Assembly (NCBI RefSeq): GCF_003634965.1
Contig: NZ_RBXP01000004.1
Coordinates: 20,387 to 84,386, forward strand
DNA: 64,000 nucleotides
Direction of reading: 5' to 3'
DNA from: Azonexus fungiphilus
GTDB taxonomy: Bacteria > Pseudomonadota > Gammaproteobacteria > Burkholderiales > Rhodocyclaceae
Below, one piece after another: positions 57,018-64,000 of the stretch (position 1 is its first letter; the number at the start of each line of letters is the position of its first letter). The notes under the pieces are model-generated. The model searched no databases. It was given only the letters and a program-made list of their open reading frames with translations, and was not told the origin of the DNA. The translations under genes were made by a program, and so were the position numbers.

Positions 57018-58541
57018 ATGAAATCTGTTTCGCTTGCCGGGGCTGCACTGCTCTTCTGCGGCGCCCTGGCCGGGGTGCCGGCGCAGGCCGAAGAAGGTCT
57101 CGGGGTCGGGCTGACGCCGCTCGCGCAATGCGGCGCACCACTGGCGCTCGATGCGCCGTTCGAGATGGCGAGCCGGATCGTCGAATTCCAGGCCTTGACC
57201 GAGGAAGTGCTGAGCCTGCGGGCGAGCGCGATCGATTACCTCGACCTCCTCAAGGCCCGCGATGCGCGCGGCGAACCCCTGTCCGGCGGTGATCTGCGCC
57301 GCCTCAACGAGGGCGCGGCGACCTTGCTCGACCAGCGGCGGCGCCTGCTGGCCGTGGCCACCGAACGCGAATGCTGGCTCGACCAGCCGATCCCCGACGA
57401 TCCGGCGCGCGCACGGGTGCAGGCGGCCGGCGTCGCGATCTCGCTGGCGGCGGCCTTGATGCTTTACGACAACTACCTGTCGGCAGTCGGCCTGTACCGC
57501 GCCAATCCCTTCCTGCGCCAGCACCTGAACAGCCGCGACAGCGGTTTCGCGATTCCGCGCGGGGCGCTCAACCGCATTGCGCTGTCCTTCAATTCGGCCG
57601 TCAATCGTGCCCGCACCCGGCGCGCCGTCGATTGGTACGAGGCGCACGCCGGCATGCTGGCCGGTTCTGCGGATGACGGCGAGCGCTACCTGTCGGCGCT
57701 GATCGAGCAGAGCCCCTCCTACCAGATGGTGCGCCAGGTGAAGCCGCTCGGCTACGTCGGCAACATGCTCGGGTTCTTCAGTGCCTTCTCGGTCGACACC
57801 CTGAATCGTCTGCAGAAGGAGGGGGTCAATCTGTCCAGCCTGCTGTTCGGCAATGCCGCCGGCCTGGTCGAGACCCGGCGCGGCAAGCTCGACGGCCAGG
57901 CGCCGGTGCTGGCCAAGCTGGCGGGGACGGTGCAGGCCGGCGACGTGCTGCTCGAAAAAACGCCCTTCCGGCTCACCGATACCTTCATTCCCGGCCATTA
58001 CGGCCATGTCGCGGTCTGGGTGGGCAGCGAGGCGGAACTGCGCCAGCTCGGCATCTGGGAGCACCCGGTGGTTCGCCCGCATCAGGCCAAGATCCGGGCC
58101 GGACGCGGCGTCGTCGAGGCGCTCCGCGCCGGGGTCAAGATGAACACCCTGGCGCATTTCCTCAATATCGACGACCTTGCCGTCCTGCGCCCGCGCCGGA
58201 TCGACAGCGGAGCCCGTGCCGAAGCCGTACTGCAGACCTTGCGCCAGGTCGGCAAGGCCTACGATTTCAACTTCGACGTCGAGTCGACCGATCGCATCGT
58301 CTGCTCGGAGCTCGTCTATCACGCCTACGGCGATGTCCGCTGGCCGACCCGGCGCCAATTCGGCCGCGTCACCATCAGCCCCGACAATGTCGCCGCCGAA
58401 GCCACCGGCGACGGCAGCTTCGCCGTCGAATTGCTCTACCACGATGGCAAGGAGCAGGTCGCCGAGCGCGGCGAGTTCCTGCGCAGCCTGCTGAAATCGG
58501 AGGTCGTCAGGATGGCGCGCGGCGAGACCGGCGCCCGCTGA
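57018..58541 (+). CDS. YiiX/YebB-like NlpC/P60-superfamily cysteine hydrolase
   Basis: 507 residues with a signal peptide (KSVSLAGAALLFCGALAGVP then AQAEE). The N-terminal 300 residues are helical and unassigned. A C-terminal papain-like domain has FIPGHYGHVAVWVGS with the candidate His (about 330) and DRIVCSELVYHAYGDV with Cys (about 435). This is the YiiX (DUF830) permuted NlpC/P60 fold; the substrate may be a peptidoglycan peptide or a lipid-linked amide. It is probably co-transcribed with the transglycosylase. It ends five bases before lnt on the opposite strand. Confidence 0.8.
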   Translation: MKSVSLAGAALLFCGALAGVPAQAEEGLGVGLTPLAQCGAPLALDAPFEMASRIVEFQALTEEVLSLRASAIDYLDLLKARDARGEPLSGGDLRRLNEGAATLLDQRRRLLAVATERECWLDQPIPDDPARARVQAAGVAISLAAALMLYDNYLSAVGLYRANPFLRQHLNSRDSGFAIPRGALNRIALSFNSAVNRARTRRAVDWYEAHAGMLAGSADDGERYLSALIEQSPSYQMVRQVKPLGYVGNMLGFFSAFSVDTLNRLQKEGVNLSSLLFGNAAGLVETRRGKLDGQAPVLAKLAGTVQAGDVLLEKTPFRLTDTFIPGHYGHVAVWVGSEAELRQLGIWEHPVVRPHQAKIRAGRGVVEALRAGVKMNTLAHFLNIDDLAVLRPRRIDSGARAEAVLQTLRQVGKAYDFNFDVESTDRIVCSELVYHAYGDVRWPTRRQFGRVTISPDNVAAEATGDGSFAVELLYHDGKEQVAERGEFLRSLLKSEVVRMARGETGAR

Positions 58542-58545
58542 GCTT

Positions 58546-59988
58546 TCAGCGCCGCCGGCCCGGGCGGGCGGCCAGCAGGAGCAGGGCGATCAGGCCGAGG
58601 GCGCCGAGGTTGCCCCAGTGGTTGTAAGGCGTCATGCCGGTGTAAGCGCGTACTTCGCCGCTCAGGACGCCGGTCGTGAATGGCGGTAGCGCAGCGCTCA
58701 GGTTGCCGTGGGCGTCGATGATCGCGGTCATCCCGGTATTGGTCGCGCGCAGCGTCGGGCGGCCGGTTTCGGCCGAGCGCATGCGGGCGATCTGGAGGTG
58801 CTGCGGTTGTGCCAGCGAGCGGCCGAACCAGGCGGTGTTCGACAGGTTGGCGAGAATCCCGGCCTGCGGCAGCGCCGCGATGATCTCCTCGCCGAAAACA
58901 TCCTCGTAGCAGATGTTGACCGCCACATCGTGGCCGGCGACGCGCAACGGTGCCTGCCGGGCCGGGCCGGCGGTAAAGCTGCTCATCGGGATGTCGGCCT
59001 GGGCCATGAACCAGGCAAAACCGGCGGGGATGAACTCGCCGAAGGGGACCAGGTGGCTCTTGCTGTAGGTCTGCGTCGGAGCGGCGCCGAGGCTGAGCGC
59101 GCTGTTGAAGTAGGCGCCGTCGAGGTCGCCGGTCAGGGTGCCGACGATCAGGTCGCCGCCCTGGCGTGCGGCCAGGGCTTTCAGTTCGTCCAGATAGCCG
59201 GGCGGCAGGCGGTCGGCGAAAGCGGGCAGGGCGGTTTCCGGGAGCAGGGTGAGTTGCGCCGGATGGGTGGCGACCAGTTCGCGGTAGAGGCTCAGCGTGC
59301 GGTAGAAGGCTTCCGGCTGGAACTTCATCTGCTGCGGGATGTTGCCCTGGATCAGGGCGACCCGCAGTGGCTCGCCGACCGGCTCGGTCCAGTCGATCTG
59401 GCGCAGGCCGAAGCCGGCAGCGACGCAGGCGGCGAGCAGCGGCAGGCCGATCCGCCAGCGCAGCAGCGCAGCACCGAGCAGGGCGACCAGCAGCGACAGG
59501 CCGTAGACGCCGAGCAGCGGGGCGAAGCCGGCGAGCGGGCTGGGCGGCGCCTGGGTGTAGCCGAGTGCCAGCCACGGAAAGCCGGTGAAAATCCAGCCGC
59601 GCAGCCAGTCGACCGTGGCGATCAGTGCTGCGAAGTAGAGCATCTGGCGCCAGTCAGCTGCCGGCTGCCAGCGCTTGAAGGTCCAGCCGGCCAGTGCCGG
59701 GTAGAGCGCCATCGTCGCGCAGAAGATCAGTGTCGCCGGGCCGGCCAGCCACCAGGGCATGCCGCCGAAGACCGAAAGGCTGACGAAGATCCAGGAAACG
59801 CCGGCGACGAAGAAGCCGAGGCCGAACAGGAAGCCGGCGGCAGCCGCACGGCGCGGCGTCGGCGCCCGGCGCAGCAGGAAGAACAGTGCCAGCCAGGGCA
59901 GCGGCGCCAGCCAGAAGAGGTCGAAGGGGGCGAAGCAGAGCACGCCGGCGGCGCCGGCGGGCAGCGCGGCCAGCTCAGACCGGCGCAT
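58546..59988 (-). CDS. lnt: Apolipoprotein N-acyltransferase
   Basis: 480 residues. An N-terminal set of about six to seven transmembrane helices (about 5-215) includes FAPFDLFWLAPLPWLALFFL and SWIFVSLSVFGGMPW. A C-terminal carbon-nitrogen hydrolase domain shows the catalytic Glu in TLLPETALPAF, Lys in TYSKSHLVPFGE and Cys in VNICYEDVFGEE. It N-acylates mature lipoproteins at the outer face of the inner membrane. It overlaps corC by 14 bases at its 5' end. Confidence 0.97.
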   Translation of the reverse strand: MRRSELAALPAGAAGVLCFAPFDLFWLAPLPWLALFFLLRRAPTPRRAAAAGFLFGLGFFVAGVSWIFVSLSVFGGMPWWLAGPATLIFCATMALYPALAGWTFKRWQPAADWRQMLYFAALIATVDWLRGWIFTGFPWLALGYTQAPPSPLAGFAPLLGVYGLSLLVALLGAALLRWRIGLPLLAACVAAGFGLRQIDWTEPVGEPLRVALIQGNIPQQMKFQPEAFYRTLSLYRELVATHPAQLTLLPETALPAFADRLPPGYLDELKALAARQGGDLIVGTLTGDLDGAYFNSALSLGAAPTQTYSKSHLVPFGEFIPAGFAWFMAQADIPMSSFTAGPARQAPLRVAGHDVAVNICYEDVFGEEIIAALPQAGILANLSNTAWFGRSLAQPQHLQIARMRSAETGRPTLRATNTGMTAIIDAHGNLSAALPPFTTGVLSGEVRAYTGMTPYNHWGNLGALGLIALLLLAARPGRRR

Positions 59989-60823
59989 CGTCGCCGACGG
60001 GGCGGGCCTTGGGGGGATCGACCAGCAGCGTGTACAGCCGGCGGCTGTCGGCGCGCAGCACCTGGAAGCGGACGCCGTCGATCTCCAGGGTTTCGTTGCG
60101 CTTGGGCACGCGGCCGAGGTGGCGCAGGACGAGGCCGCCGACGGTGTCGAATTCCTCGTCGGAGAAGGCGGTCGAGAAGGCGGCGTTGAAGTCCTCGATC
60201 TCGGTGCGCGCCTTGACCCGGTAGCGGCCGGCGGAGTCGAGGCGGATGTTGTCGTGGGCTTCGTCGAAGTCGTATTCGTCCTCGATGTCGCCGACGATCT
60301 GCTCGAGCACGTCCTCGATGGTGACCAGGCCGGCGACGCCGCCGTATTCGTTGACCACGATCGCCATGTGGTTGCGCGAGACGCGGAACTCGCGCAGGAG
60401 CACGTTGAGGCGCTTCGATTCAGGGATGAACACGGCCGGACGCAGCCAGTCGCGCAGCGAGAAGTTCTCTTCGGTGTGGATGCGCAGCAGGTCCTTGGCG
60501 AGCAGGATGCCGAGGACGTTGTCGCGGTCGCCGTCGACGACCGGGAAGCGCGAGTGGGCGGCCTCGATGACCACCGGCACGATTTCGGCGAGCGGATCGT
60601 CGATGTCGATGACGTCCATCTGGGCCCGCGGGATCATCACGTCGGTGACGCGGGTTTCGGAGGCCGCCAGTGCGCCTTCGATGATGGTCAGCGCGTCGGC
60701 GTCCATCAGGTTGCGCTCGTAGGCGGCGTGGAGGGTCTGCATGAGCTGGGCGCGGTCTTCGGGTTCGCGCAGCAGCAGGGAGGTCAGGCGTTCGATGAAA
60801 CCGGGTTTACTGTCACTGTCCAT
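59975..60823 (-). CDS. corC: CorC/HlyC family CBS-domain transporter component
   Basis: 282 residues. No membrane segments in the N-terminal part; a CBS pair (about 65-190) contains TRVTDVMIPRAQMDVIDI and MAIVVNEYGGVAGLVTIED. The C-terminal CorC_HlyC domain (about 200-275) includes DEEFDTVGGLVLRHLGRVP. It is the cytosolic CorC form; linked to magnesium/cobalt homeostasis by family. The neighbours lnt and ybeY make a conserved operon. Confidence 0.92.
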   Translation of the reverse strand: MDSDSKPGFIERLTSLLLREPEDRAQLMQTLHAAYERNLMDADALTIIEGALAASETRVTDVMIPRAQMDVIDIDDPLAEIVPVVIEAAHSRFPVVDGDRDNVLGILLAKDLLRIHTEENFSLRDWLRPAVFIPESKRLNVLLREFRVSRNHMAIVVNEYGGVAGLVTIEDVLEQIVGDIEDEYDFDEAHDNIRLDSAGRYRVKARTEIEDFNAAFSTAFSDEEFDTVGGLVLRHLGRVPKRNETLEIDGVRFQVLRADSRRLYTLLVDPPKARPVGDDAPV

Positions 60824-60828
60824 GATCG

Positions 60829-61290
60829 TCAGGCGGCGGATTCGTTCCCGTAGGGATCGGGGTAGCCCAGTTCCGCCAGTATTGTCCTTTCTTCGTCTTC
60901 CATTTCAAGGGCTTCGCCGTCGTCCTCGTGGTCCCAGCCCTGCAAATGCAGCATACCATGCACCGTCAGGTGGGCGTAATGCGCCGCCAGCGGCTTGCCT
61001 TGCTCGGCGGCCTCGCGGGCGACGACCTCGGGGCAGATGACCAGGTCGCCCATCACCAGCGGTTCGCTTTCGTACGGAAAGGAGAGCACGTTGGTCGCGT
61101 AGTCCTTGCCGCGGTATTCGGCGTTCAGCGCCCGGCCTTCGTCGGCGTCGACCAGGCGGATGGTGACCTGGCCGCCACCGATCAGCGCCGCCCTCGCCCA
61201 GCGCACGAAATCCGCCCGCAAGGGTAGGCCTTCGCGGTTACAGGCATATTGCACCGACAGGTTAAGACGATTGCTGATGGCGTTTTTCAT
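60829..61290 (-). CDS. ybeY: Endoribonuclease YbeY
   Basis: 153 residues, with the zinc motif [15 protein letters not shown] (about 108-122) typical of UPF0054 and NVLSFPY upstream. It acts in 16S rRNA 3' maturation and ribosome quality control. The start [16 protein letters not shown] overlaps the end of ybeZ by 29 bases. The stop is 5 bases before corC. Confidence 0.95.
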   Translation of the reverse strand: MKNAISNRLNLSVQYACNREGLPLRADFVRWARAALIGGGQVTIRLVDADEGRALNAEYRGKDYATNVLSFPYESEPLVMGDLVICPEVVAREAAEQGKPLAAHYAHLTVHGMLHLQGWDHEDDGEALEMEDEERTILAELGYPDPYGNESAA

Positions 61291-62251
61291 AGGCTTCGAC
61301 GATGCGGGCGACCAGCGGGTGGCGCACCACGTCCTCCTTGCGGAATTCGGTAAAGGCGAGGCCGCGCACGTCGTGCAGGACCTCCATGGCTTCCTTGAGG
61401 CCGCTCTTCTGGCCCTTGGGCAGGTCGATCTGGGTGATGTCGCCGGTGACCACGGCCTTGGCGCCGATGCCGATGCGGGTCAGGAACATCTTCATCTGCT
61501 CGGGCGTGGTGTTCTGCGCCTCGTCGAGGATGACGAAGGCGTGGTTGAGCGTGCGGCCGCGCATGAAGGCCAGCGGCGCGATCTCGATGGCGCGCTTTTC
61601 GTAGAGCTTGGCGACACGGTCGGCGCCCATCAGGTCGTAAAGCGCGTCGTAGAGCGGGCGCAGGTAGGGATCGATCTTCTGCGTCAGGTCGCCGGGCAGG
61701 AAGCCGAGGCGTTCGCCGGCCTCGACGGCCGGGCGGGTCAGGATGATGCGCTGGACCAGGTCGCGCTCGAAGGCATCGACGGCCGAGGCGACGGCGAGGT
61801 AGGTCTTGCCGGTGCCGGCCGGGCCGATGCCGAAGGTGATGTCGTGTTCCTGGATGTGCTTGAGGTACTCGACCTGGCGCGGCGTGCGGCCGTGCAGTTC
61901 GTTTTTGCGGGTAATCAGCTGTGGACCGTCAACCGGCGAGTGGGCCGCGGCGATCCGGCGTACCGGCGCATTGGTCAGCTCGACCAGGCCGAGCTGGATT
62001 TCGTCGACCGACAGCGGCCGGCGGGCCAGTGCGTAGAAGTGGCGCAGGGCGTCCACGGTCAACTGGGCTTTTTCGCCGGAAACCGAGAAGCGCTCGCTGC
62101 GCCGGCGGATGACCACGTCCAGCCCGGTCTCGATCTGCCGGATGTTCTCGTCGAGCGGACCGCAGAGGTTGGCGAGCAGGGTGTTGTCCACCGGCGCGAG
62201 GGCGAACTCGAGCGGCCGGGACTTGGGGGCCCTAGTTTTCGCGGATGACAA
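61262..62251 (-). CDS. ybeZ: PhoH-like ATPase YbeZ
   Basis: 329 residues from a TTG start (GAGG five bases upstream); a Met 15 codons earlier would lie deep inside miaB and is less likely. The KH-like/leader region contains [18 protein letters not shown]. The PhoH ATPase core has Walker [17 protein letters not shown] and Walker [17 protein letters not shown], then [14 protein letters not shown]. It partners YbeY in ribosome biogenesis. It overlaps miaB (20 bases) and ybeY (29 bases). Confidence 0.93.
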   Translation of the reverse strand: MSSAKTRAPKSRPLEFALAPVDNTLLANLCGPLDENIRQIETGLDVVIRRRSERFSVSGEKAQLTVDALRHFYALARRPLSVDEIQLGLVELTNAPVRRIAAAHSPVDGPQLITRKNELHGRTPRQVEYLKHIQEHDITFGIGPAGTGKTYLAVASAVDAFERDLVQRIILTRPAVEAGERLGFLPGDLTQKIDPYLRPLYDALYDLMGADRVAKLYEKRAIEIAPLAFMRGRTLNHAFVILDEAQNTTPEQMKMFLTRIGIGAKAVVTGDITQIDLPKGQKSGLKEAMEVLHDVRGLAFTEFRKEDVVRHPLVARIVEAYEKRHQQSS

Positions 62252-63569
62252 TTTCGCCTCGCAGGCTGTGGGACAGCGACTGGGTGATCCTGACATCGAC
62301 GAACTGGTTGACCAGGCGCGGGTTGCCGACGAAGTTCACGATGCGGTTGTTGTCGGTGCGCCCGGCGACCTCGTTCGGGTCCTTCTTCGACGGCCCTTCG
62401 ACCAGCACCCGCTGGATGCTGCCGACCATGCCTTGGCTGACCGCCTGCGCCAGTTCGTCGATCCGCTGCTGCAGCCGGGCCAGGCGCGCCGACTTGACCT
62501 CGGCCGGCGTGCTGTCTTCGAGCTCCAGCGCCGGCGTGCCCGGGCGCGGGCTGTAGATGAAGGAGAACGACGCGTCGAAGGCGACGTCGTCGATCAGCTT
62601 CATCGTCTTCTCGAAATCCTCGTCGGTCTCGCCCGGGAAGCCGACGATGAAGTCGGACGACAGCGAGATGTCGGGACGGGCGGCGCGCAGCTTCCTGACT
62701 ACCGACTTGTATTCGAGCGCCGTGTAGCCGCGCTTCATCGCCGCCAGTACGCGGTCGGAACCGGACTGCACCGGCAGGTGCAGGTGCGAGACCAGCTTGG
62801 GCACCTTGAGGTAGGTGTCGATCAGGCGCTGGCTCATCTCGCGCGGGTGCGAGGTGGTGTAGCGGATGCGCTCGATCCCCGGCACTTCGGCAATGTACTC
62901 GATGAGCAGCGCCAGGTCGGCCTTCTCGTCGGTGCCTTCCATGTCGCCGCGGTAGGCATTGACGTTCTGGCCGAGCAGCGTGACTTCCCTGACGCCGTGC
63001 GCGGCGAGGTCGGCGACTTCGGTGAGGATGTCGGTGAACGGCCGCGAGACTTCGCCGCCGCGGGTGTAGGGAACGATGCAGAAGGTGCAGAACTTGGAGC
63101 AGCCTTCCATGATCGAGACGAAGGCGCTGGCGCCCTTGACCTCGGCCGGCGGCATCGAATCGAACTTCTCGATCTCGGGGAAGGAAACGTCGACTGCCGC
63201 CTTGCCCTTGCTCTTGCGTTCGGCAATCAGCTGCGGCAGCCGGTGCAGCGTCTGCGGCCCGAACACGACATCGACGTAGGGCGCGCGGGCGACGATGGCG
63301 TCGCCCTCCTGGCTGGCGACGCAACCGCCGACACCGATCACCAGGTCGGGATTCTTCTGTTTCAGGTGGCGGACCCGGCCGAGATCGTGGAACACCTTCT
63401 CCTGCGCCTTCTCGCGCACCGAGCAGGTATTGAAGAGGATGATGTCGGCTTCCTCGGGGTTGTCGGTCTTGACGATTCCGTCGGCGGCGTTGAGCACATC
63501 GGCCATCTTGTCCGAATCGTACTCGTTCATCTGGCACCCGAAAGTGCGGATGAATAGTTTCTTGGGCAT
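62232..63569 (-). CDS. miaB: tRNA-2-methylthio-N6-dimethylallyladenosine synthase
   Basis: 445 residues from [20 protein letters not shown]; a start 15 codons earlier is not needed. The N-terminal MTTase Fe-S cluster cysteines lie in FGCQMN, FNTCSVR and GVGGCVAS; radical SAM in [19 protein letters not shown] (CxxxCxxC). A C-terminal TRAM domain follows. It adds ms2 to i6A37 of tRNAs. Apart from the AT-rich gap up to the tRNA gene, no ribosome site is obvious. Confidence 0.97.
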   Translation of the reverse strand: MPKKLFIRTFGCQMNEYDSDKMADVLNAADGIVKTDNPEEADIILFNTCSVREKAQEKVFHDLGRVRHLKQKNPDLVIGVGGCVASQEGDAIVARAPYVDVVFGPQTLHRLPQLIAERKSKGKAAVDVSFPEIEKFDSMPPAEVKGASAFVSIMEGCSKFCTFCIVPYTRGGEVSRPFTDILTEVADLAAHGVREVTLLGQNVNAYRGDMEGTDEKADLALLIEYIAEVPGIERIRYTTSHPREMSQRLIDTYLKVPKLVSHLHLPVQSGSDRVLAAMKRGYTALEYKSVVRKLRAARPDISLSSDFIVGFPGETDEDFEKTMKLIDDVAFDASFSFIYSPRPGTPALELEDSTPAEVKSARLARLQQRIDELAQAVSQGMVGSIQRVLVEGPSKKDPNEVAGRTDNNRIVNFVGNPRLVNQFVDVRITQSLSHSLRGEIVIREN

Positions 63570-63688
63570 GGGAAAACTTTTTAAAATCAGTGGCGCGGCT
63601 TCGGCAAGCCGCACGCGGAAAAGTTGCGCATTATAACGCGGTTGACCGCGCCGCCGCCGGCCAACTATAATTCGCGCCCTCTAAGCGT

Positions 63689-63765
63689 GGTGATGTAGCT
63701 CAGACGGTTAGAGCGATGGATTCATAACCCATAGGTCGGCAGTTCGATTCTGCCCATCACCACCA
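63689..63765 (+). tRNA. tRNA with CAU anticodon, most likely elongator tRNA-Met
   Basis: 77 bases including CCA. Acceptor GGTGATG pairs with CATCACC, then A and CCA. D-arm GCTC...GAGC. Anticodon stem ATGG/CCAT with loop TTCATAA (CAU). T-arm GGCAG-TTCGATT-CTGCC. An A:C mismatch at the base of the loop is noted. The G1-C72 pair excludes the initiator; tRNA-Ile2 (lysidine-modified CAU) is not wholly excluded from sequence alone. Confidence 0.9.
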
Positions 63766-63777
63766 GTAATACATGCG

Positions 63778-63807
63778 AAAGCCCAACCTTAACCGGTTGG
63801 GCTTTTT
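63778..63807 (+). terminator. Intrinsic terminator after the tRNA gene
   Basis: AAAGCCCAACC (63778-63788), six-base loop TTAACC, GGTTGGGCTTT (63795-63805), with T5 overall. Standard shape for a stable-RNA terminator, 13 bases after the tRNA CCA. Confidence 0.88.
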
Positions 63808-63868
63808 GCTTTCCGATGCGGTAGCCGTTGAGGTGGCGCAAGCGCTGTCGTAGCCTGCTGGCGATGTC

Positions 63869-64000
63869 CCGCGGGGGGGGGGGGGGGGGGTTTGGGGCCG
63901 GGGGTTGCGCCCCCCCCCCTTTGGCGGCCGGAGGGAAGGGGGGGGTGTGGGCGGGCGGTTTTGGCAAAAAACCTTTCCCAAAACCACGGGGCCGTGGCGA
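63869..64000. other. Low-complexity poly-G/poly-C contig end, probably artefactual
   Basis: A G run of about 20 bases (from 63870), then GGGGCCGGGGG, C9-10, G8 and similar homopolymers, ending in CAAAAAACC-type sequence. The abrupt loss of normal codon-like composition right at the end suggests sequencing or assembly noise. Open frames through it should not be taken as genes. Confidence 0.8.

Noticed and set aside
63722..63987. Short minus-strand frames through the tRNA and poly-G end
   Set aside because: They run through a tRNA gene, a terminator and homopolymers.

Overview
The window is a high-GC (about two-thirds G+C by eye) chromosomal segment of a Gram-negative betaproteobacterium. Rhodocyclales (Dechloromonas / Azonexus / Accumulibacter-like) is the best guess. 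Reasons: the miaB-ybeZ-ybeY-corC-lnt and glyQ-glyS-gmhB-plsC housekeeping blocks, the fbp-tkt-gap and epd-pgk-pyk-fba carbon blocks, a very large c-di-GMP and chemotaxis repertoire, and polyphosphate and phasin genes. The lineage is inferred from gene content, not from a search. The right-hand end (about 63869-64000) looks like a low-quality contig end.

Layout. 1-14.6 kb is central carbon metabolism: a truncated gapA-type gene, a class II aldolase and phosphoglycolate phosphatase on the plus strand, then on the minus strand fbp-tkt-gap and epd-pgk-(degenerate REC-GGDEF)-pyk-fba. A FUSC-family membrane protein and one unknown plus-strand gene lie between these blocks. 14.6-25 kb holds a PAS-GGDEF-EAL protein, a thioredoxin-like protein, rsmE, a polyphosphate:AMP phosphotransferase, argA, yggX, three very small minus-strand genes, an EAL-CBS-GGDEF protein and a phasin. 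25-30.3 kb holds rpiA, a basic Ala/Lys/Pro-rich protein, and an arsenic operon (arsR-arsC-acr3-sigma factor-ArsP-like permease-mini-thioredoxin). 30.4-38.7 kb holds a chemoreceptor and the complete pstSCAB-phoU-phoB-phoR phosphate regulon, with a clear Pho box before pstS. 39.3-40.3 kb is a small lower-GC island that looks like two orphan integron gene cassettes. 40.5-43.7 kb is a second operon with a probable Pho box (PlcP-like phosphoesterase plus two GT4 glycosyltransferases), probably for membrane-lipid remodelling under phosphate starvation. 43.6-48.6 kb holds an FmdE-like protein, a large hybrid histidine kinase with a periplasmic binding protein next to it, and gloA. 48.6-63.6 kb is the housekeeping block (ygjP-like, plsC, gmhB, glyS, glyQ, lnt, corC, ybeY, ybeZ, miaB). 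Between glyQ and lnt it is interrupted by a chemoreceptor, a lytic transglycosylase and a YiiX-like hydrolase. A CAU-anticodon tRNA closes the window.

How the parts fit together. The carbon blocks give nearly all of the lower glycolysis/gluconeogenesis and pentose interconversion steps and could serve a Calvin cycle, but no RuBisCO or phosphoribulokinase is present here. The phosphate genes form one theme: PstSCAB uptake, PhoU/PhoB/PhoR control, a predicted PhoB-driven lipid-remodelling operon and polyphosphate-driven AMP phosphorylation.

The most unusual sequence signal is a palindromic element centred on GGTCGACC. It often has T-rich and A-rich flanks, occurs at many intergenic junctions and also lies inside several coding regions. 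I do not recognise it as a named repeat family.
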